Assembly (NCBI GenBank): GCA_963971285.1
Contig: OZ020255.1
Location: 2,046,001 to 2,110,000 of the forward strand
Length of the DNA stretch: 64,000 bases
Source: Astropecten irregularis
Lineage: Eukaryota; Echinodermata; Asteroidea; Paxillosida; Astropectinidae
Reading direction: 5' to 3'
Shown: positions 48,136 to 58,970 of the stretch, piece after piece
Layout: each line of letters opens with the position of its first letter
Numbering within the stretch: position 1 is the first letter of the stretch
Translations under genes and position numbers: made by a program
The notes under the pieces: generated by a model
What the model saw: only the letters and a program-made list of their open reading frames with translations
Told to the model about the DNA's origin: nothing
Databases searched by the model: none

Positions 48136-49856
48136 TCAATGATGGACACGGCATGGAAATAGTGCTGGTTGGTTTCGTTGACGTTAATACATATCGAAAT
48201 ATGGAGGCGATGATGTAGACATTTCTCCTTGTCCACTGTAGTAAATAGTTATATTGCTCACCTTAATATTTCAGGGTAGTGTGTCTTGTTGAAAGAAGAT
48301 AACTGAGAAATTCTTAGATGTAATAGCTGTACTACGATGGCTAGGAGACTGATCAGCGTCATGCATGACTTTAACAACCGAAGATATTATATATAAGTTT
48401 TGAAGTAGAAAACTGTGACAACAAGTCACCTTGTTTCTGTTATAATTTATTTTCAAAGAATGTTGAAAAAAAAGGGAAATTTAGGGTGGGGTGATTATAA
48501 TGTCCCCGGCCAAAAAAAAGGTGAAATGCGGAATATTGAGGTCCATGTTGGGTATAATAATACCAATATTTTTTTTTTTTTTTTTTTTTTGTGGTGGACT
48601 TGTTTGTTTGTTGTTGGTTGCTATAGTTATTTACTTGGATTTGTCTAATCGTAGGAGTTGTGACTGTTGGTGAGAAGAAAATAAATATAAAATAAAAAGT
48701 GGTTTATTCTGACCTCCATCTGTACGGTAATAAATGAAACAATTAAACAGTAAACAGCCTACTGTATCACGTACGTGCAATTTAATACAATACAGTCTCC
48801 CGCCATTTCCAGCAGTTTCATTATTCAATAATTCAAGTCACCTTGGTTGGTGTCAAATCTGGGCCAATTTCGATTTAATATTATATTCTATTTATCATTA
48901 TCGCTTCGGTGGTCTGACTTTCCTTGGCGGTCTGCTTACAGGTAACAAAAGACCAATATAGACTAATTATTGCAGTTGGCCGCGTGGGTTAATATAGCAA
49001 TTCTATTCATTGTGTGGGTTACGGAAGCTCTATCAGCTCAACGTGATTCAAAGCCTTTTGTTCAGTTTGTCGAGAAAATCGAATTAAATTTCATGGTCCA
49101 TAGACTCACAGCTAGCACCATTCGAGAAGGTTCTCTCTGAGAGCTAATTGTATTCACTAATGGAAATGGACGTGTGTTAATTGCTTGAGGTTGAATAAGG
49201 CAAAACGTCAAAACCATTTTGTATGGTTACTCCATAGGTACGTAGGCCTATACGTTTAACATATTATACTGAATTGACAGCAAATACAGTCGTGTGGCAA
49301 TCTGATGAGTTCTTTCTTCCCCCTAGTTTTTTTGTTTTAACAGAACTTAACATTGCACTTTACAATAACAGACAGTACGGAGGTCCACGAGTGCCATTCC
49401 GTACGCCCCTTTTCTTTCAATCAGAAAAGAAAAAATATAGAGAGGGAGAGAGACTCAAAAAGAGAAGAAAAAGAAGGAAAGACAATTTAATTGGGCAGGT
49501 CACGTCAGGCCCACCGTAGCCTGCTAGCTGTGATCGCACACACCCTGCTTTTGTAAAATCAAGAATTCGCTCCTGGCTCTCTCACGATTTATTCCGTTAG
49601 GAAATGATTGAATATCAATATCAATTTGGATTAAAAAAATCATATTGAGGAATATTTTTAAATACTTTTGAAATGTTGCCTCATAAATTTACATTTAAAA
49701 TTCCAATGCACTAGCATAGTATAGGTCCTATATAGAAAGAAACAATTATACAGTCCAGAGCTATTATTTTGCTATGATTGGTTGAAAGTTTTGAAGCCAT
49801 TATTGTGACATCACCCAGCTCTTGACATTACACCAGTAGAGGGCGGTATAATCAAA

Positions 49857-51240
49857 CAGCATGAACTTATTATCAAAGAAATATTCTACAGTGGTTGAAG
49901 GTGGTATTCAAATCGTAGAGCACAATAATTCCACCAGATTTGATGCTAAATGATCCGTGTCCATACAACTCGGCCCTAATATGGCAAAAGGTTGTGTCTC
50001 GAAAAATCATGTTTCGAGAAAAACGGCTTTGAATATTCTGTCTAGTACCACTTTTTTTTGGCCAATTTAATTCAGGGTAAAAGTTGCTGAAATTAATATT
50101 TATAACAAACAGAAGGTATATTTTAAGTTTCACCCATTTTCTATGATTATTTTTCACATTAGAGGCATTTTAAAGTCGATACTCCCTTTTGACTGCACAA
50201 TCAATGTTGACCATCTCAACACATTTTTGGCAGAAGGGTGTATCTTGTGTTACACAATTCATATTGCATGTTTCTGTTTTAGCAAAGAGATGTATCTGAA
50301 GTTACGGTGAATGACCTTAATGAGATATCACATGCTAGCTTTAAAACGATGCATCGTACGAACTTGAGATTTCGCCCAATGGGAAAAGCGCCCTCACTTT
50401 ACCCAAAACAGTTTTAATCTCAAAACTGGTGTAAATTGAATAACACCCTTTTGCAATCACAGGGCCGAACTCCACAGTCAAAGGATATTCAATTTTTCGG
50501 AATCTGTTTAAACCCAAACCTTTAATCAAAACAGTGACATTTAAAGGGTACCTGAAGTAAAAACTCAAGTTAAATACAAATAACATCAGTATTGTCATAA
50601 AAGTCAACATGTGTATTATTGTGCAAACAAATATTGTATGTGAAAAGGGAGGAATTTTACACCCATGATTTAGCACCCGACTTTTCGCGACGAAAAACCT
50701 TGCTACGTCACCGGCAGAATGCCAAACAGAATTCAAGTCGCAACACTGTAGACCCCGCGTTTTGTTCAAATCAAAAAGCAAAATCCTACATACAATGTTG
50801 CGTGGATCAGTTCCCAGGGGTTTTTTTTTTTTGGGGGGGGGGGAGGCGGGGCATACATGTACTGCTTTTTAAACGTTGGGGCCAAATTGAACCATTTACA
50901 TAAAAAAAATTTATATAGTCATTAATTATGCATTAAGCAATAATCTGAAAGCACTTACATCCCGATTATAGGTAACCTTTAATCCCATATGAATTGGATA
51001 GTTTTTCGGCTGATCTGATTAATAGCAATATATTAGCTCAAGGTGACAAACCGTACCCATTGTAGTATACTAATACCCACATCTAGAATAAGTAATATGT
51101 TAATCTTTTCCAGTTGAGAATAATCTTTGGATACGAAACTTGTAAAATATAAATGCCCCATTGAAGATGTCACTCTAATGAATACGAGTCATAAATTGCT
51201 CTTAACTTCTCACTAACCAAAATAACGACCTGAAATTATG
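49857..51240. other. Unique stretch after the unit array; no supported gene
   Basis: A minus-strand frame of 146 codons (50341-50781) has two hydrophobic stretches but no motif I recognise, and its codon use looks random. A T13/G11 run lies at about 50821-50845. I see no repeat partner inside the window. Confidence 0.35.
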
Positions 51241-51315
51241 TCAAATGCTTGGAGAAAGGAGGGCCTGACGTTTCGATCATGTAGCATGATCTTTTTCAAA
51301 GGCTTAATGCCAATA
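51241..51315 (-). pseudogene. Possible fragment of a retroelement 3' end
   Basis: The plus strand reads GCCTGACGTTTCGATCATG near 51270 and TCTTTTTCAAAGG soon after. From memory this word pair occurs at the 3' end of reverse-transcriptase elements in many marine invertebrates. The minus-strand frame has stops. Low confidence. Confidence 0.2.
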
Positions 51316-52148
51316 AGACAATAACTCTACGAGATACGCTTATTAGAAATTCTTCATTTTTTTCCCGGCATGAGTTCGAGACGGTAAGATGAATTATCCC
51401 AGTATGCCGTGGAATCACGGATGAGCCATGAAATCAACCGCATTTATGGGCCGTAGAGCCGGGGAAAAACTACATCACTTGGTGTAGATTAATATTATAA
51501 TAATATTATGGTTTATTAAAAAAACACCAAATCAACCGTCACATCACGAGATACACGAAGTGACTGACACGACAGGTTTACATTAGTTAAAAACGATATT
51601 TTCTTGTGTAACATTATATGAAATAAATTACATAGAATTAAAACAGACAACGGTATTTGAAGACTAGAAAATATAATCAATATGCATAGGTAATTAAGAC
51701 AGTTAATAATCCAATTAAAACAATGTAAAAATCACGAGGTCATTGTGTGCATTAAAAACAGACATAGAGCTATACAAATCATTCTCTTAAAAAAGGCAAT
51801 ATTCACAGTATTCTAGAGAGCGCTGGTATTGTCGATTTTTTGTATCTTTCAGTTCTACAGAAGGGAATGACTAAGTTAGAGGACGTACCATTCCTAAGTT
51901 TTCTGTCAGTATTGGTTTTTTGAGGGGGAAGCATGTTTCTGTAGTTGTCAGATTTCATTAGTTTTGCTCCAAAGCTTAACATAAGGTAGTTTCTTCTACT
52001 TTGTAATGTGGTAAGGCCTAGTAGTTTCAGAGTATTTGAATAATTGCGATAGTTCTGATAGCCAAGTATAATTCGGAAGCACGTTTTTTAAGCTTAATTA
52101 ACGGGCTGAACCACGGGAAGAGCGGTGGGTAGGGACGGGTGGTAAGCG
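51316..52148. other. AT-rich stretch without a supported gene
   Basis: Only short frames and no repeat partner found. A palindromic AATATTATAATAATATTA stretch lies at about 51490-51508. Confidence 0.35.
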
Positions 52149-52560
52149 AGTGTGAAGCACAGTATGTATTATATAACACCTTAGTAGATCCTTGTCATTT
52201 GATTGGAGAATTGTATGTCACGTGATATTTGATAAATATACCAATTCATGGCTTACGTCACAACCGTTGAAATTTGTTCCATCCACCGTGCATTTTTGGT
52301 TCCATCCGATTTGTACCATTGCATGCCAGGGACTCTAATGGGTGATTGGTCAAGCGGTGTTCCATTTATTTGTCACTGCGTGAGCGCGTACGCGTTGGTG
52401 TGCAACGCGCGTTACTGTAATAAGAGCATTATAGTTTGACAAGATTTTAAGCTTTTTTTGTCTCGCTAACTCTTAAAATGTTATCCTCCAATCAAAATCA
52501 AATGACAAAGATCTACTTAGATGTTATATAAAACAAATAATGAATGTTTCACATTCGTAG
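52149..52560. mobile_element. Inverted-repeat element (MITE-like)
   Basis: The left end (52149-52210) and the right end (about 52497-52560) are imperfect inverted repeats sharing TATATAACA, AGTAGATC and TTGTCATTTGATT. The interior has several CGCG-rich words. No transposase. The target duplication is not clear. Confidence 0.6.
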
Positions 52561-52697
52561 AATGGAAAAAAATAATTTCATGAGGTGACAGATGGACTGT
52601 TCCATTCCACTCGGCTTCGCCTCGTGAAATGGAACAGTCCATCTGTAACCTCATGAAATTATTTTTACCGTTCCACTCATAAACATTCATTATTTGT
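52533..52697. mobile_element. Foldback MITE with almost complete palindrome
   Basis: 165 bp in which the left half is nearly the reverse complement of the right, from ACAAATAATGAATGTTT to AAACATTCATTATTTGT. The inner 45-bp arms are nearly perfect, around a short centre TCGGCTTCGCCTCG. It overlaps the end of the inverted-repeat element to its left, so the two may be one compound element. Confidence 0.8.
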
Positions 52698-52727
52698 ATA
52701 CTATTCACTACTAGGAAGAAGACGGCT

Positions 52728-52842
52728 ATAGCAGCGTGTTCGGGTTGGAATTCTGCCGAGATCAGACGGGCAAGTTAGTGTGTCGCCCGGCGCACGCTGC
52801 TGGCCAAGCTGCCGTGCAAGATGATTGATTGATTGATTCATG
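52728..52842. repeat. Small structured repeat, copy 1, with GATT tail
   Basis: A 9-bp stem, AGCAGCGTG (52730-52738) with CACGCTGCT (52793-52801), closes a 54-nt interior. GATTGATTGATTGATT follows at about 52821-52836, as at the 3' end of a LINE or SINE. On the minus strand the interior contains GTCTGATCTCGG (52756-52767), a word also found in 5S rRNA. The partner copy is at 53926-53991. Confidence 0.5.
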
Positions 52843-53880
52843 GTCTTCCAGTTTGATCAAATATAAAACAAATCAAATTAGCCATCATTTAATCTGCGAG
52901 GATTTTTATAACTTTTCATTCGCAATGTCTTTGGATCGTGTTTTCCCCAGCAAATGGTGCATGCATTCAAATATCGTAATTACCCAAGGCTAGTCTAGTG
53001 CCCTTTTCTTGCACGCCTACCTATGAAGTCTTTTTTCCGAGTAATGCACGTTAGAGTTATCACCCCACTTAAAGCCGCCGCCGCAAACGCGAAACACCTT
53101 TGCTGATCGGCTGCCAATAGTGTCCCACATACTTTCTTCACTGGAAGTTACCATCCGCGGACGATTAGCAATAGAAAAATCGCTATACATTTGTTGTTTT
53201 CCTCCATATTTTCCATCGCTGTAAAATTGTGAGATACGATGATAATCATGCAATTATCGGTGATTGTCTGTAATCTCAGTTTGAGTTCAAGAAGAAGGTG
53301 AGCCTATGGACAACTGATCGAGGGACGTATACGAACTGGTAATTTGGGTACGGGCTATAATTCATCGTTTACAAAACAAACGACTTTTGTGGAAATTATC
53401 TTCAAATTACAGGCCAAAATTCATGGTAAACAATCAAATCACAGGTGTGAAAAAGGGTTTTTAATTATACTGGAATACATTTATAATTTGGTTAAAGGTT
53501 GCCCATTTGTTCCTTTCACCATTTTACTGATATAAATATTAGCATAAGTCTGTGGCTAGATATAGATTAGATTCTTTATCAGCCAATGAGAGCCGAAAAA
53601 TTTTCATTTATTTTTGTTCTGTTTGCATACCAAATATTATTACCTATACTGGTTACTGTATATAAGTTAGTAGGTATTTTTCTTTCTTTTTTTCCAAACC
53701 ACTATATTATATAGAATTTGAACAAAAAACTAATTTAAGAAACCATCATTGATTCTCATCAAATGAAATATCAGTCAAACTTATACTGTTGTGACATTTA
53801 AAACAATAACATGGACTACCCATTTACTGAATTTCCCTCACATTACTATGGCGCCAAGAGAGTGGAATGATGATCTATAG
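52843..53880. other. Stretch without a supported gene
   Basis: Only short frames. A minus-strand frame at 53017-53253 has no recognised domain. It lies directly upstream of the sushi exons, so it may be an intron or a 5' flank. Confidence 0.35.
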
Positions 53881-53894
53881 GAGCTAGCTTAGTG

Positions 53895-54005
53895 CTGCCG
53901 TTCAGCACTCCAACGGAGTGCTCACAGCAGCATGTCCCGGCTGGAAGGCCGTCTGTGTCAGACGGTCGGATGCAGCCCTACACACGCTGCTGGTTGATGT
54001 CTGAA
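53895..54005. repeat. Small structured repeat, copy 2
   Basis: Closing stem AGCAGCATGT (53926-53935) with ACACGCTGCT (53982-53991), one mismatch. Inside is a perfect 7-bp hairpin CCGTCTG/CAGACGG (53949-53965). A second perfect hairpin AGCACTCC/GGAGTGCT lies just before it (53904-53922). Confidence 0.55.
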
Positions 54006-54047
54006 CGTATCGAATGTAATGAAATTATGGTTCTTTTTTCTCTATAG

Positions 54048-54254
54048 TCGTGACCTGTCCACCACTACCAGCACCAGCAAATGGTTCCATATCCAACTGT
54101 ACTATCAATAAGAAGAACCTGACCATCACCGGACAGCTGCCAGTTGGTAGCTTCTGTGTCGTACAGTGTAACCCTGGGTATACTCTGTCTAGCTCTGTCA
54201 ACCCCACATGCTTGCTGAATGGGACTTGGAGTGCATATGACTTCGAATGCATAG
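54048..54254 (+). CDS. Sushi (CCP) domain exon 1 of an extracellular protein
   Basis: A 207-nt exon flanked by TCTATAG and GTGAGT. It is phase 1 at both ends, the classic layout of sushi (complement control protein) modules. The peptide starts VTCPPLPAPANGS and ends in a W...FEC pattern. Six cysteines are present: the four sushi cysteines plus one extra pair (in NCTI and SFCVV). Asn-linked glycosylation sites NGS, NCT and NGT are visible. Such modules bind proteins at the cell surface or in secreted complement-like proteins. Upstream exons were not found. The neighbouring exons continue in the same phase, so this is one gene. Confidence 0.85.
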
Positions 54255-54387
54255 GTGAGTGTTATCAAAATACACTGATGTAATGAAGTCATTCATTGTC
54301 ACAATTGTTACTTTTTCAGTCAATGAAGATGTAGCGTGGTTTAATAATGTGTTTATTCCAATCTCCATTTTCCACATGTGTGTCTTT

Positions 54388-54506
54388 GGCTGCATCCGAA
54401 TCTGTTGTCTAGAGCTAGGTCTAGGTCTTCGCCCCATTGGAAATACACAGAGACACCTAGACAATAGACCTAGCCGTAGCTCTGGAAGCCCGTTTCGGAC
54501 ACGGCC
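54388..54506. mobile_element. MITE inside the intron between sushi exons
   Basis: 119 bp. Imperfect ends GGCTGCATCCGAA / TTCGGACACGGCC, and paired inner words AGAGCTA...TAGCTCT. A TTT triplet flanks both sides (54385-54387 and 54507-54509), which would be a 3-bp target duplication of Harbinger type. Confidence 0.6.
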
Positions 54507-54599
54507 TTTGTAACACCGAAACACTTATTCATCGCCGCTAGTTATTGGCAAAACTTACCAAGATTATTGAATGTGCAAGAATTTTTAATTTCTTTCCAG

Positions 54600-54799
54600 T
54601 GACCTGTCCACCACTAGTAGCACCGACAAATGGTTTCATATCCACCTGTACTATCAATAAGAAGAACCTGACCATCAACAAGCAGCTGCCAGTTGGTAGC
54701 TCCTGTGTCGTAGGCTGTAACCCTGGATATACTCTGTCTAGTTCTGCCAATCCCACACTTATTAACACTGATTGTTACAGCGAATTTAAAGACACATGA
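54600..54799 (+). pseudogene. Sushi exon 2, broken after the third quarter
   Basis: It starts after TTTCCAG in phase 1, fitting exon 1. The peptide VTCPPLVAPTNGF up to CNPGYTLSSSANPT is about 85 percent identical to exon 1, so it arose by exon duplication. After PT the sequence departs: the last two sushi cysteines and the Trp are missing, a TGA stop closes the frame at 54797-54799, and there is no splice donor where exon 1 has one. Either the exon is dead and skipped, or it gives a truncated secreted form, or the assembly lost its end. Skipping keeps the frame because the exons are phase 1-1. Confidence 0.7.
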
Positions 54800-55151
54800 T
54801 TAGAAACTTAATTACATGTAGGTGTTTTTAAATCCCCCTGTTGCTTGCTTTTCTAATATCGAAGCACTCATTTATTGCTACTTATTATTTACTGATCTCA
54901 TCAAGATAATGAAGTGCTGATATTATTATAGCGCCATCTTGTGAACTTCAGCGATCAATATTCTGTGTTTTCAAAGATGGTCAAACTTTGAAAGTATATG
55001 ATTAGAGTGTTGTTTTCCCAAATCAACTTATATATCGATACAAATCACCGTTTATGACTCCAACGATAAGAGAATGTCTACATTTCTAGTATATGTACAT
55101 GGATTTTGTACACAGGTTAACCCATTGCCTTTCATGTACCTTTCTCGTTAG

Positions 55152-55340
55152 AAATCACCTGCTCACATACTGTGCTTAACGGCAACTGGATGGGATGTAG
55201 CAATGACCAGATGTCATACGGTAGCATCTGTACTCTGTCATGTACATCTGATGGTACAGAGATATCAACCATGACCAGTACGTGTAGCAGTGATGGACAT
55301 GGTAATGGGGTGTGGTCAGCTGGAGGCGCGATGTGCACAG
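55152..55340 (+). CDS. Sushi-like exon 3
   Basis: 189 nt, acceptor TCGTTAG, donor GTAATA, phase 1-1. The peptide EITCSHTVLNGNW to GAMCT has six cysteines and the YGSICTLSC pattern of sushi modules. It can splice directly to exon 1 (54254) or to a repaired exon 2. Confidence 0.8.
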
Positions 55341-55721
55341 GTAATATAGACCGTCATTCCGGGCTATACAGGGTAGATAGACGAAGTACCTTTATTTGAG
55401 TGATGGAGTGTTGCGGATCCCCTAGAATTTACAGAAATGGTTGTCTGCCAAGTATTTCCCCGTCTTCCGTTTTGGGTATAACCAGGAGGCCGGAAAGGCC
55501 CCCACAAGGGGGCCTACAAATGACTTAATAGATGACAATGGTATCAATTCATTTTGCAACTGCGATTACGTTATTGGTGAATGGAAACAAAAACTACAAA
55601 CGACAAACATTTTCACCATTGTTATAGGTTTAAACCCTTGGCAACAAAATCTCGAAAGGTTCAGAATATTATAGCATAAAGAGATGAGTGATCATTCGAT
55701 AAATATTCATCAATTTCACAG

Positions 55722-55835
55722 AGATATCATGCAGTCGTCTTGGAGGTAGCCTACCCACTGACTCTGCAATAACTGGCTGTGATGGGCAAGGTCAAGCTAC
55801 TAAGTGTACTTTGGCATGGACCACTGGTTCCCAAG
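55722..55835 (+). CDS. Short cysteine-bearing exon 4
   Basis: 114 nt, acceptor TTTCACAG, donor GTAAGC, phase 1-1. The peptide EISCSRLGGSLPTDSAITGC to TTGSQ has three cysteines and the same EI-C-S start as exon 3, so it may be half of a sushi module with the rest missing or on another exon. The next exon in phase is the discoidin exon at 58358. Confidence 0.6.
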
Positions 55836-55989
55836 GTAAGCAAATAAGTAAAGAAAAACGTATTTTTAATCAACTTGAGTCATGAAACAATGATTTTTTA
55901 TCCATTGCAAATACCAATTACTTGCTTCCTGGGGTTAATTGGAATATTCTTCTGGTCGTTGTTCAGTATAATATAGTTGTATTGTCATT

Positions 55990-56230
55990 GCAAAGTGAAC
56001 AAAGTAAAATTGACTGGAGCGGGATTCAAACCGGCGACCTTCCGAATACCGCACAGGCGCTCTACCAACTGAGCTATCCAGCCCTACGTTTGTGGTGTCC
56101 CAACTAGTCAATTATCTTTGTTCGTTTGGCAGTCAGAAGCCATGAAACCACGTTCACACCGCCATACCCCAAGGATCATTTCATCGATACACGTAGCAAT
56201 GCTGCAACCTGAGAATGGTACATGGGGATC
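55990..56230 (-). repeat. tRNA-headed repeat, copy 2
   Basis: Minus strand. The tRNA-like head is at 56011-56083, with an intact acceptor and D arm, followed by a tail with TTTGTTCACTTTGCAATGA. The upstream part (56095-56230) matches 12945-13008 and 58545-58650. It sits in the intron after exon 4. Confidence 0.7.
56011..56083 (-). tRNA. tRNA-like sequence in the repeat, degenerate
   Basis: 73 nt; good acceptor, D arm and B box (GGTTTGAATCC), but the anticodon stem does not pair. It is a repeat head, not a functional tRNA. Confidence 0.5.
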
Positions 56231-58357
56231 ACTCTTTTTGAGGATACGGCTTTTTAATTATTATAATAATCAAATAAGAACATGGAAAACTGACTGAAAA
56301 GAAAGTCATTGAGAAGTGGACAGAGGAAGATTGACTGCAATGAAAGTTCTAGTAATCAAAATGCAAGTTCTGTTGAGTAAATTGTACACAGACACTTCCA
56401 CTGAATGTAAAAACAAAGGAAAGAACAAAAGACTCATTGTCATTTACGTATGACAAAGTGTTTAAGAAACATTTGGGAAACGAATTCAGGTAATGATATC
56501 ATAAACACCGCAGAACAAAGGAAAATAAACTAAGACAAGATGGAATGAAACAGTCTGTGTCACTCACGCTCTTCATCAGAGGCAAAAATTACACATTCCT
56601 GCTTATTTATCGTCCACGCTTTACTTTACTTTACTTGCACATCGCACAGGCAATATCAATAACAATCACAGTAATGATGACAATGATAATGATGGTAATA
56701 ATTAACATAAATGTTAATGAAACGGAATTAAAATGAGGAGATGAAACACCCCAAACAGCAAATAAAACAAAGAGAAAAAACACAGACCAAAATACAGATA
56801 AACCCGAATCAAAATGACAAGGAAACGAGCAAGAATGAATTTGTCCTGGAAGGACTGAAAGGGAAACTGTCTTGATGTGCAAGAACGGTCCAAGACTGAT
56901 TAAGAGGATGACAATTGTAAGACAATACCGGAGTCAGATATGAACTGTGATCAGAGAGAATCTGTTATAAAAAAACAGAGAACAGATAATGTAGTTCCAT
57001 TATATTCAAAGGGGTGTGTGGAGGTTTCGAGATAGAAGAGGTACTGGGGCCACCGCCCAACTGAGAATGTTATGTGCCCAACTAATACAACTATCATGAT
57101 GTGGAAGGGGACGCCCAACTACGAATGATGCCCATTCATTTCTTTAATTAGTAATAGATGCTTGGGTGTTGTTACTCGCCATGATTCATGTTAACGGTTT
57201 GTGTAATCCCAACGAACATGATTTACTTTGGGATAATTTCAGGCCTTCTAAGAACTAAGTACCTATTATTATTGGATAAGAAAATCAGAACTAGAATGGA
57301 TGAAACAGCCTGTCGTAAGCAGTGACATGGAGAAATCTTCCATAGTCATGGAGATACAAGTTGTCTAAATGGGTTTTAATTCTTATATTTTGGAAATGTG
57401 GAAATCATTTCTTGGATCACAATTGTGACATTGGTGGCTGTTGGAAATTGTGAATATTTTGTTCAGGGGAAATATTTCATATTAATCGTTTATGCTTCTA
57501 ATGCTCTGTATCATTTCATTCATTTCATGAAGAATTACAAGAACTGCTGAATGAAGATAGTGCCTGGATCATTAGGGTGATTTTAATTGCCAGTTGGGTC
57601 TCTAGCACCGAGAAAGTAGTGCAGTTAAAAGCCAGTTATCTCACAAAAACTTTAAAGAAGTCAATCTCATCTACGCGTGATGACAAACAATTATTCATCA
57701 CAATGGGATCTTAAGAGACCTAGTGGAATTGGTATTATTCACGACATGGGGAAGACACAAACCAAATATACAAATTGAGAAATATTGAAATTTGAAAACA
57801 GAATAATACAAAATGTAAAACTCAACATAACCAAATTCAAAGATTCGATAGAATGGCACATTATCAATCGTGCTGTTTATGTCGAAGAAATCAGTGGAAT
57901 TGTGCAAGAGGTAACATCTTAGGAGATGAATGAATGGGAAAGAGCGAGATGTCTGTCTCCCGAAGAACAACATATTCATGGACCTTACTGGAATGATGCT
58001 GCTGATGTTGTGTTTGTTGCTGTACAGACAAAACATTTTTGTAAAAAAAAGGAAGAAAATAACAACAGGATGGAAACAAATTGAAAGTAGTTGATAAGGA
58101 AGTCCTTTCGCTGAATATGTTACATGTACGTCATCATGATCCTCTGCTACTTTGGATACAATGTCTGCCTTACGTATATCACTTGCAATTATCGTTCGAT
58201 GTCTGATTTGAAAGACACTTTTTATTGCTAGTAATACACTATAATCCTTTTAGAATGAGTAATTTGACAAGTCTGACAATGAGCAAGGCGCAATATCATA
58301 TCCTGTTATCTATAACTTATTGTTACTCTATGTGTAATCACATTGATATTTGTACAG
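56231..58357. other. Probable long intron between exon 4 and the discoidin exon
   Basis: No gene or clear repeat was found apart from short AT-rich runs (for example about 56680-56720). A minus-strand frame of 112 codons (57698-58036) has no known motif. Confidence 0.4.
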
Positions 58358-58505
58358 ATGAGTGGATGCTGTATGAACACGTAGGCCTTGAAGACACCAG
58401 CATCATACCAGACGAGAGGTTCATGGCATCGAGTGAATCATCTTCATATTGCCTAGCCATATATGCACGACTGAACTTCAACGGACATTGGTGTGCTGCT
58501 TCAAG
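58358..58505 (+). CDS. Discoidin (F5/8 type C) domain exon, N-terminal half
   Basis: 148 nt after TTGTACAG, phase 1 start, ending before GTAATA in phase 2. The peptide contains VGLEDTSIIPDERFMASS, then YARLNFNGHWCAAS, the pattern of the first half of a coagulation factor 5/8 C (discoidin) domain. The first conserved cysteine of the family seems to be replaced or to lie elsewhere. This domain binds lipids or glycans outside the cell. The phase matches the sushi exons. The exons for the second half are not visible before 64000. Confidence 0.8.
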
Positions 58506-58671
58506 GTAATATAATTGAGTCAGAAATTCCAGCACATCTTCCAGCAGAGCAGCCATGAAACCACTCACATATACCACTATATCCATCATTTAAGACACAC
58601 GCAATTTAAGCAATGCTGCAAACCCAAGAAACGGTACAAGGGGGATCAATATAGTCATCAAATAAAAACAA

Positions 58672-58807
58672 TGGGAGACTTTTGGAGAGTCGGTCTTGAG
58701 TCAACGCGCACGCGCAAACCATGCGCATTTGTGAGCATGCGCGCGTTGTATTGCGCGTGCGTGCGCGTGCGCTGTTGTTTTGAAGACAGGTTCTCCAAAG
58801 TCTCCCA
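58672..58807. mobile_element. MITE with CG-alternating core
   Basis: 136 bp with ends TGGGAGACTTTTGGAGA / TCTCCAAAGTCTCCCA. The core (58707-58775) is mostly alternating purine-pyrimidine (GCGCACGCGC and similar), able to form Z-DNA. It interrupts the third tRNA-headed repeat. Confidence 0.75.
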
Positions 58808-58809
58808 TT

Positions 58810-58970
58810 TAGATTAATTTGAAGTCATTGAAAGGTAAAACAAAAATTGAAAATTTTGGACACCGCCAACATAGGGCTGGATGGATCAGTTGATTGAGAA
58901 CCGGTACGGTATTCCGGTGTCAACGGTTCGAGTCCCGCTCCAGATAATTTTCCTGTGTTCACCTTTCAAT
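58810..58970 (+). repeat. tRNA-headed repeat, copy 3
   Basis: The tRNA-like head is at 58875-58946, the tail TGTTCACCTTTCAATGA at about 58951-58967, and an inverted copy TCATTGAAAGGTAAAACA lies before it (about 58826-58843). The family is thus bounded by inverted repeats and could be a foldback rather than a classic SINE. Confidence 0.65.

Larger units (their letters stand above)
44941..49856 (+). repeat. Distal block of unit C, near-identical to 35931-40512
   Basis: Same order as in unit B. It is longer mainly because of about 285 extra bp at 47558-47840 inside the foldback. A T run of about 22 lies at about 48569-48590. No gene recognised. Confidence 0.85.

Noticed and set aside
50341-50781. 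146-codon minus-strand frame with hydrophobic stretches
   Set aside because: No signal peptide layout, family motif or splice context; it fits chance in AT-rich DNA.
52756-52767. A 5S rRNA gene
   Set aside because: Only a 12-nt word matches; the rest of the 5S sequence is missing.
54065-54524. Antisense frames over the sushi exons
   Set aside because: The sense strand has splice sites, correct phase and sushi cysteines; the antisense frames have none.
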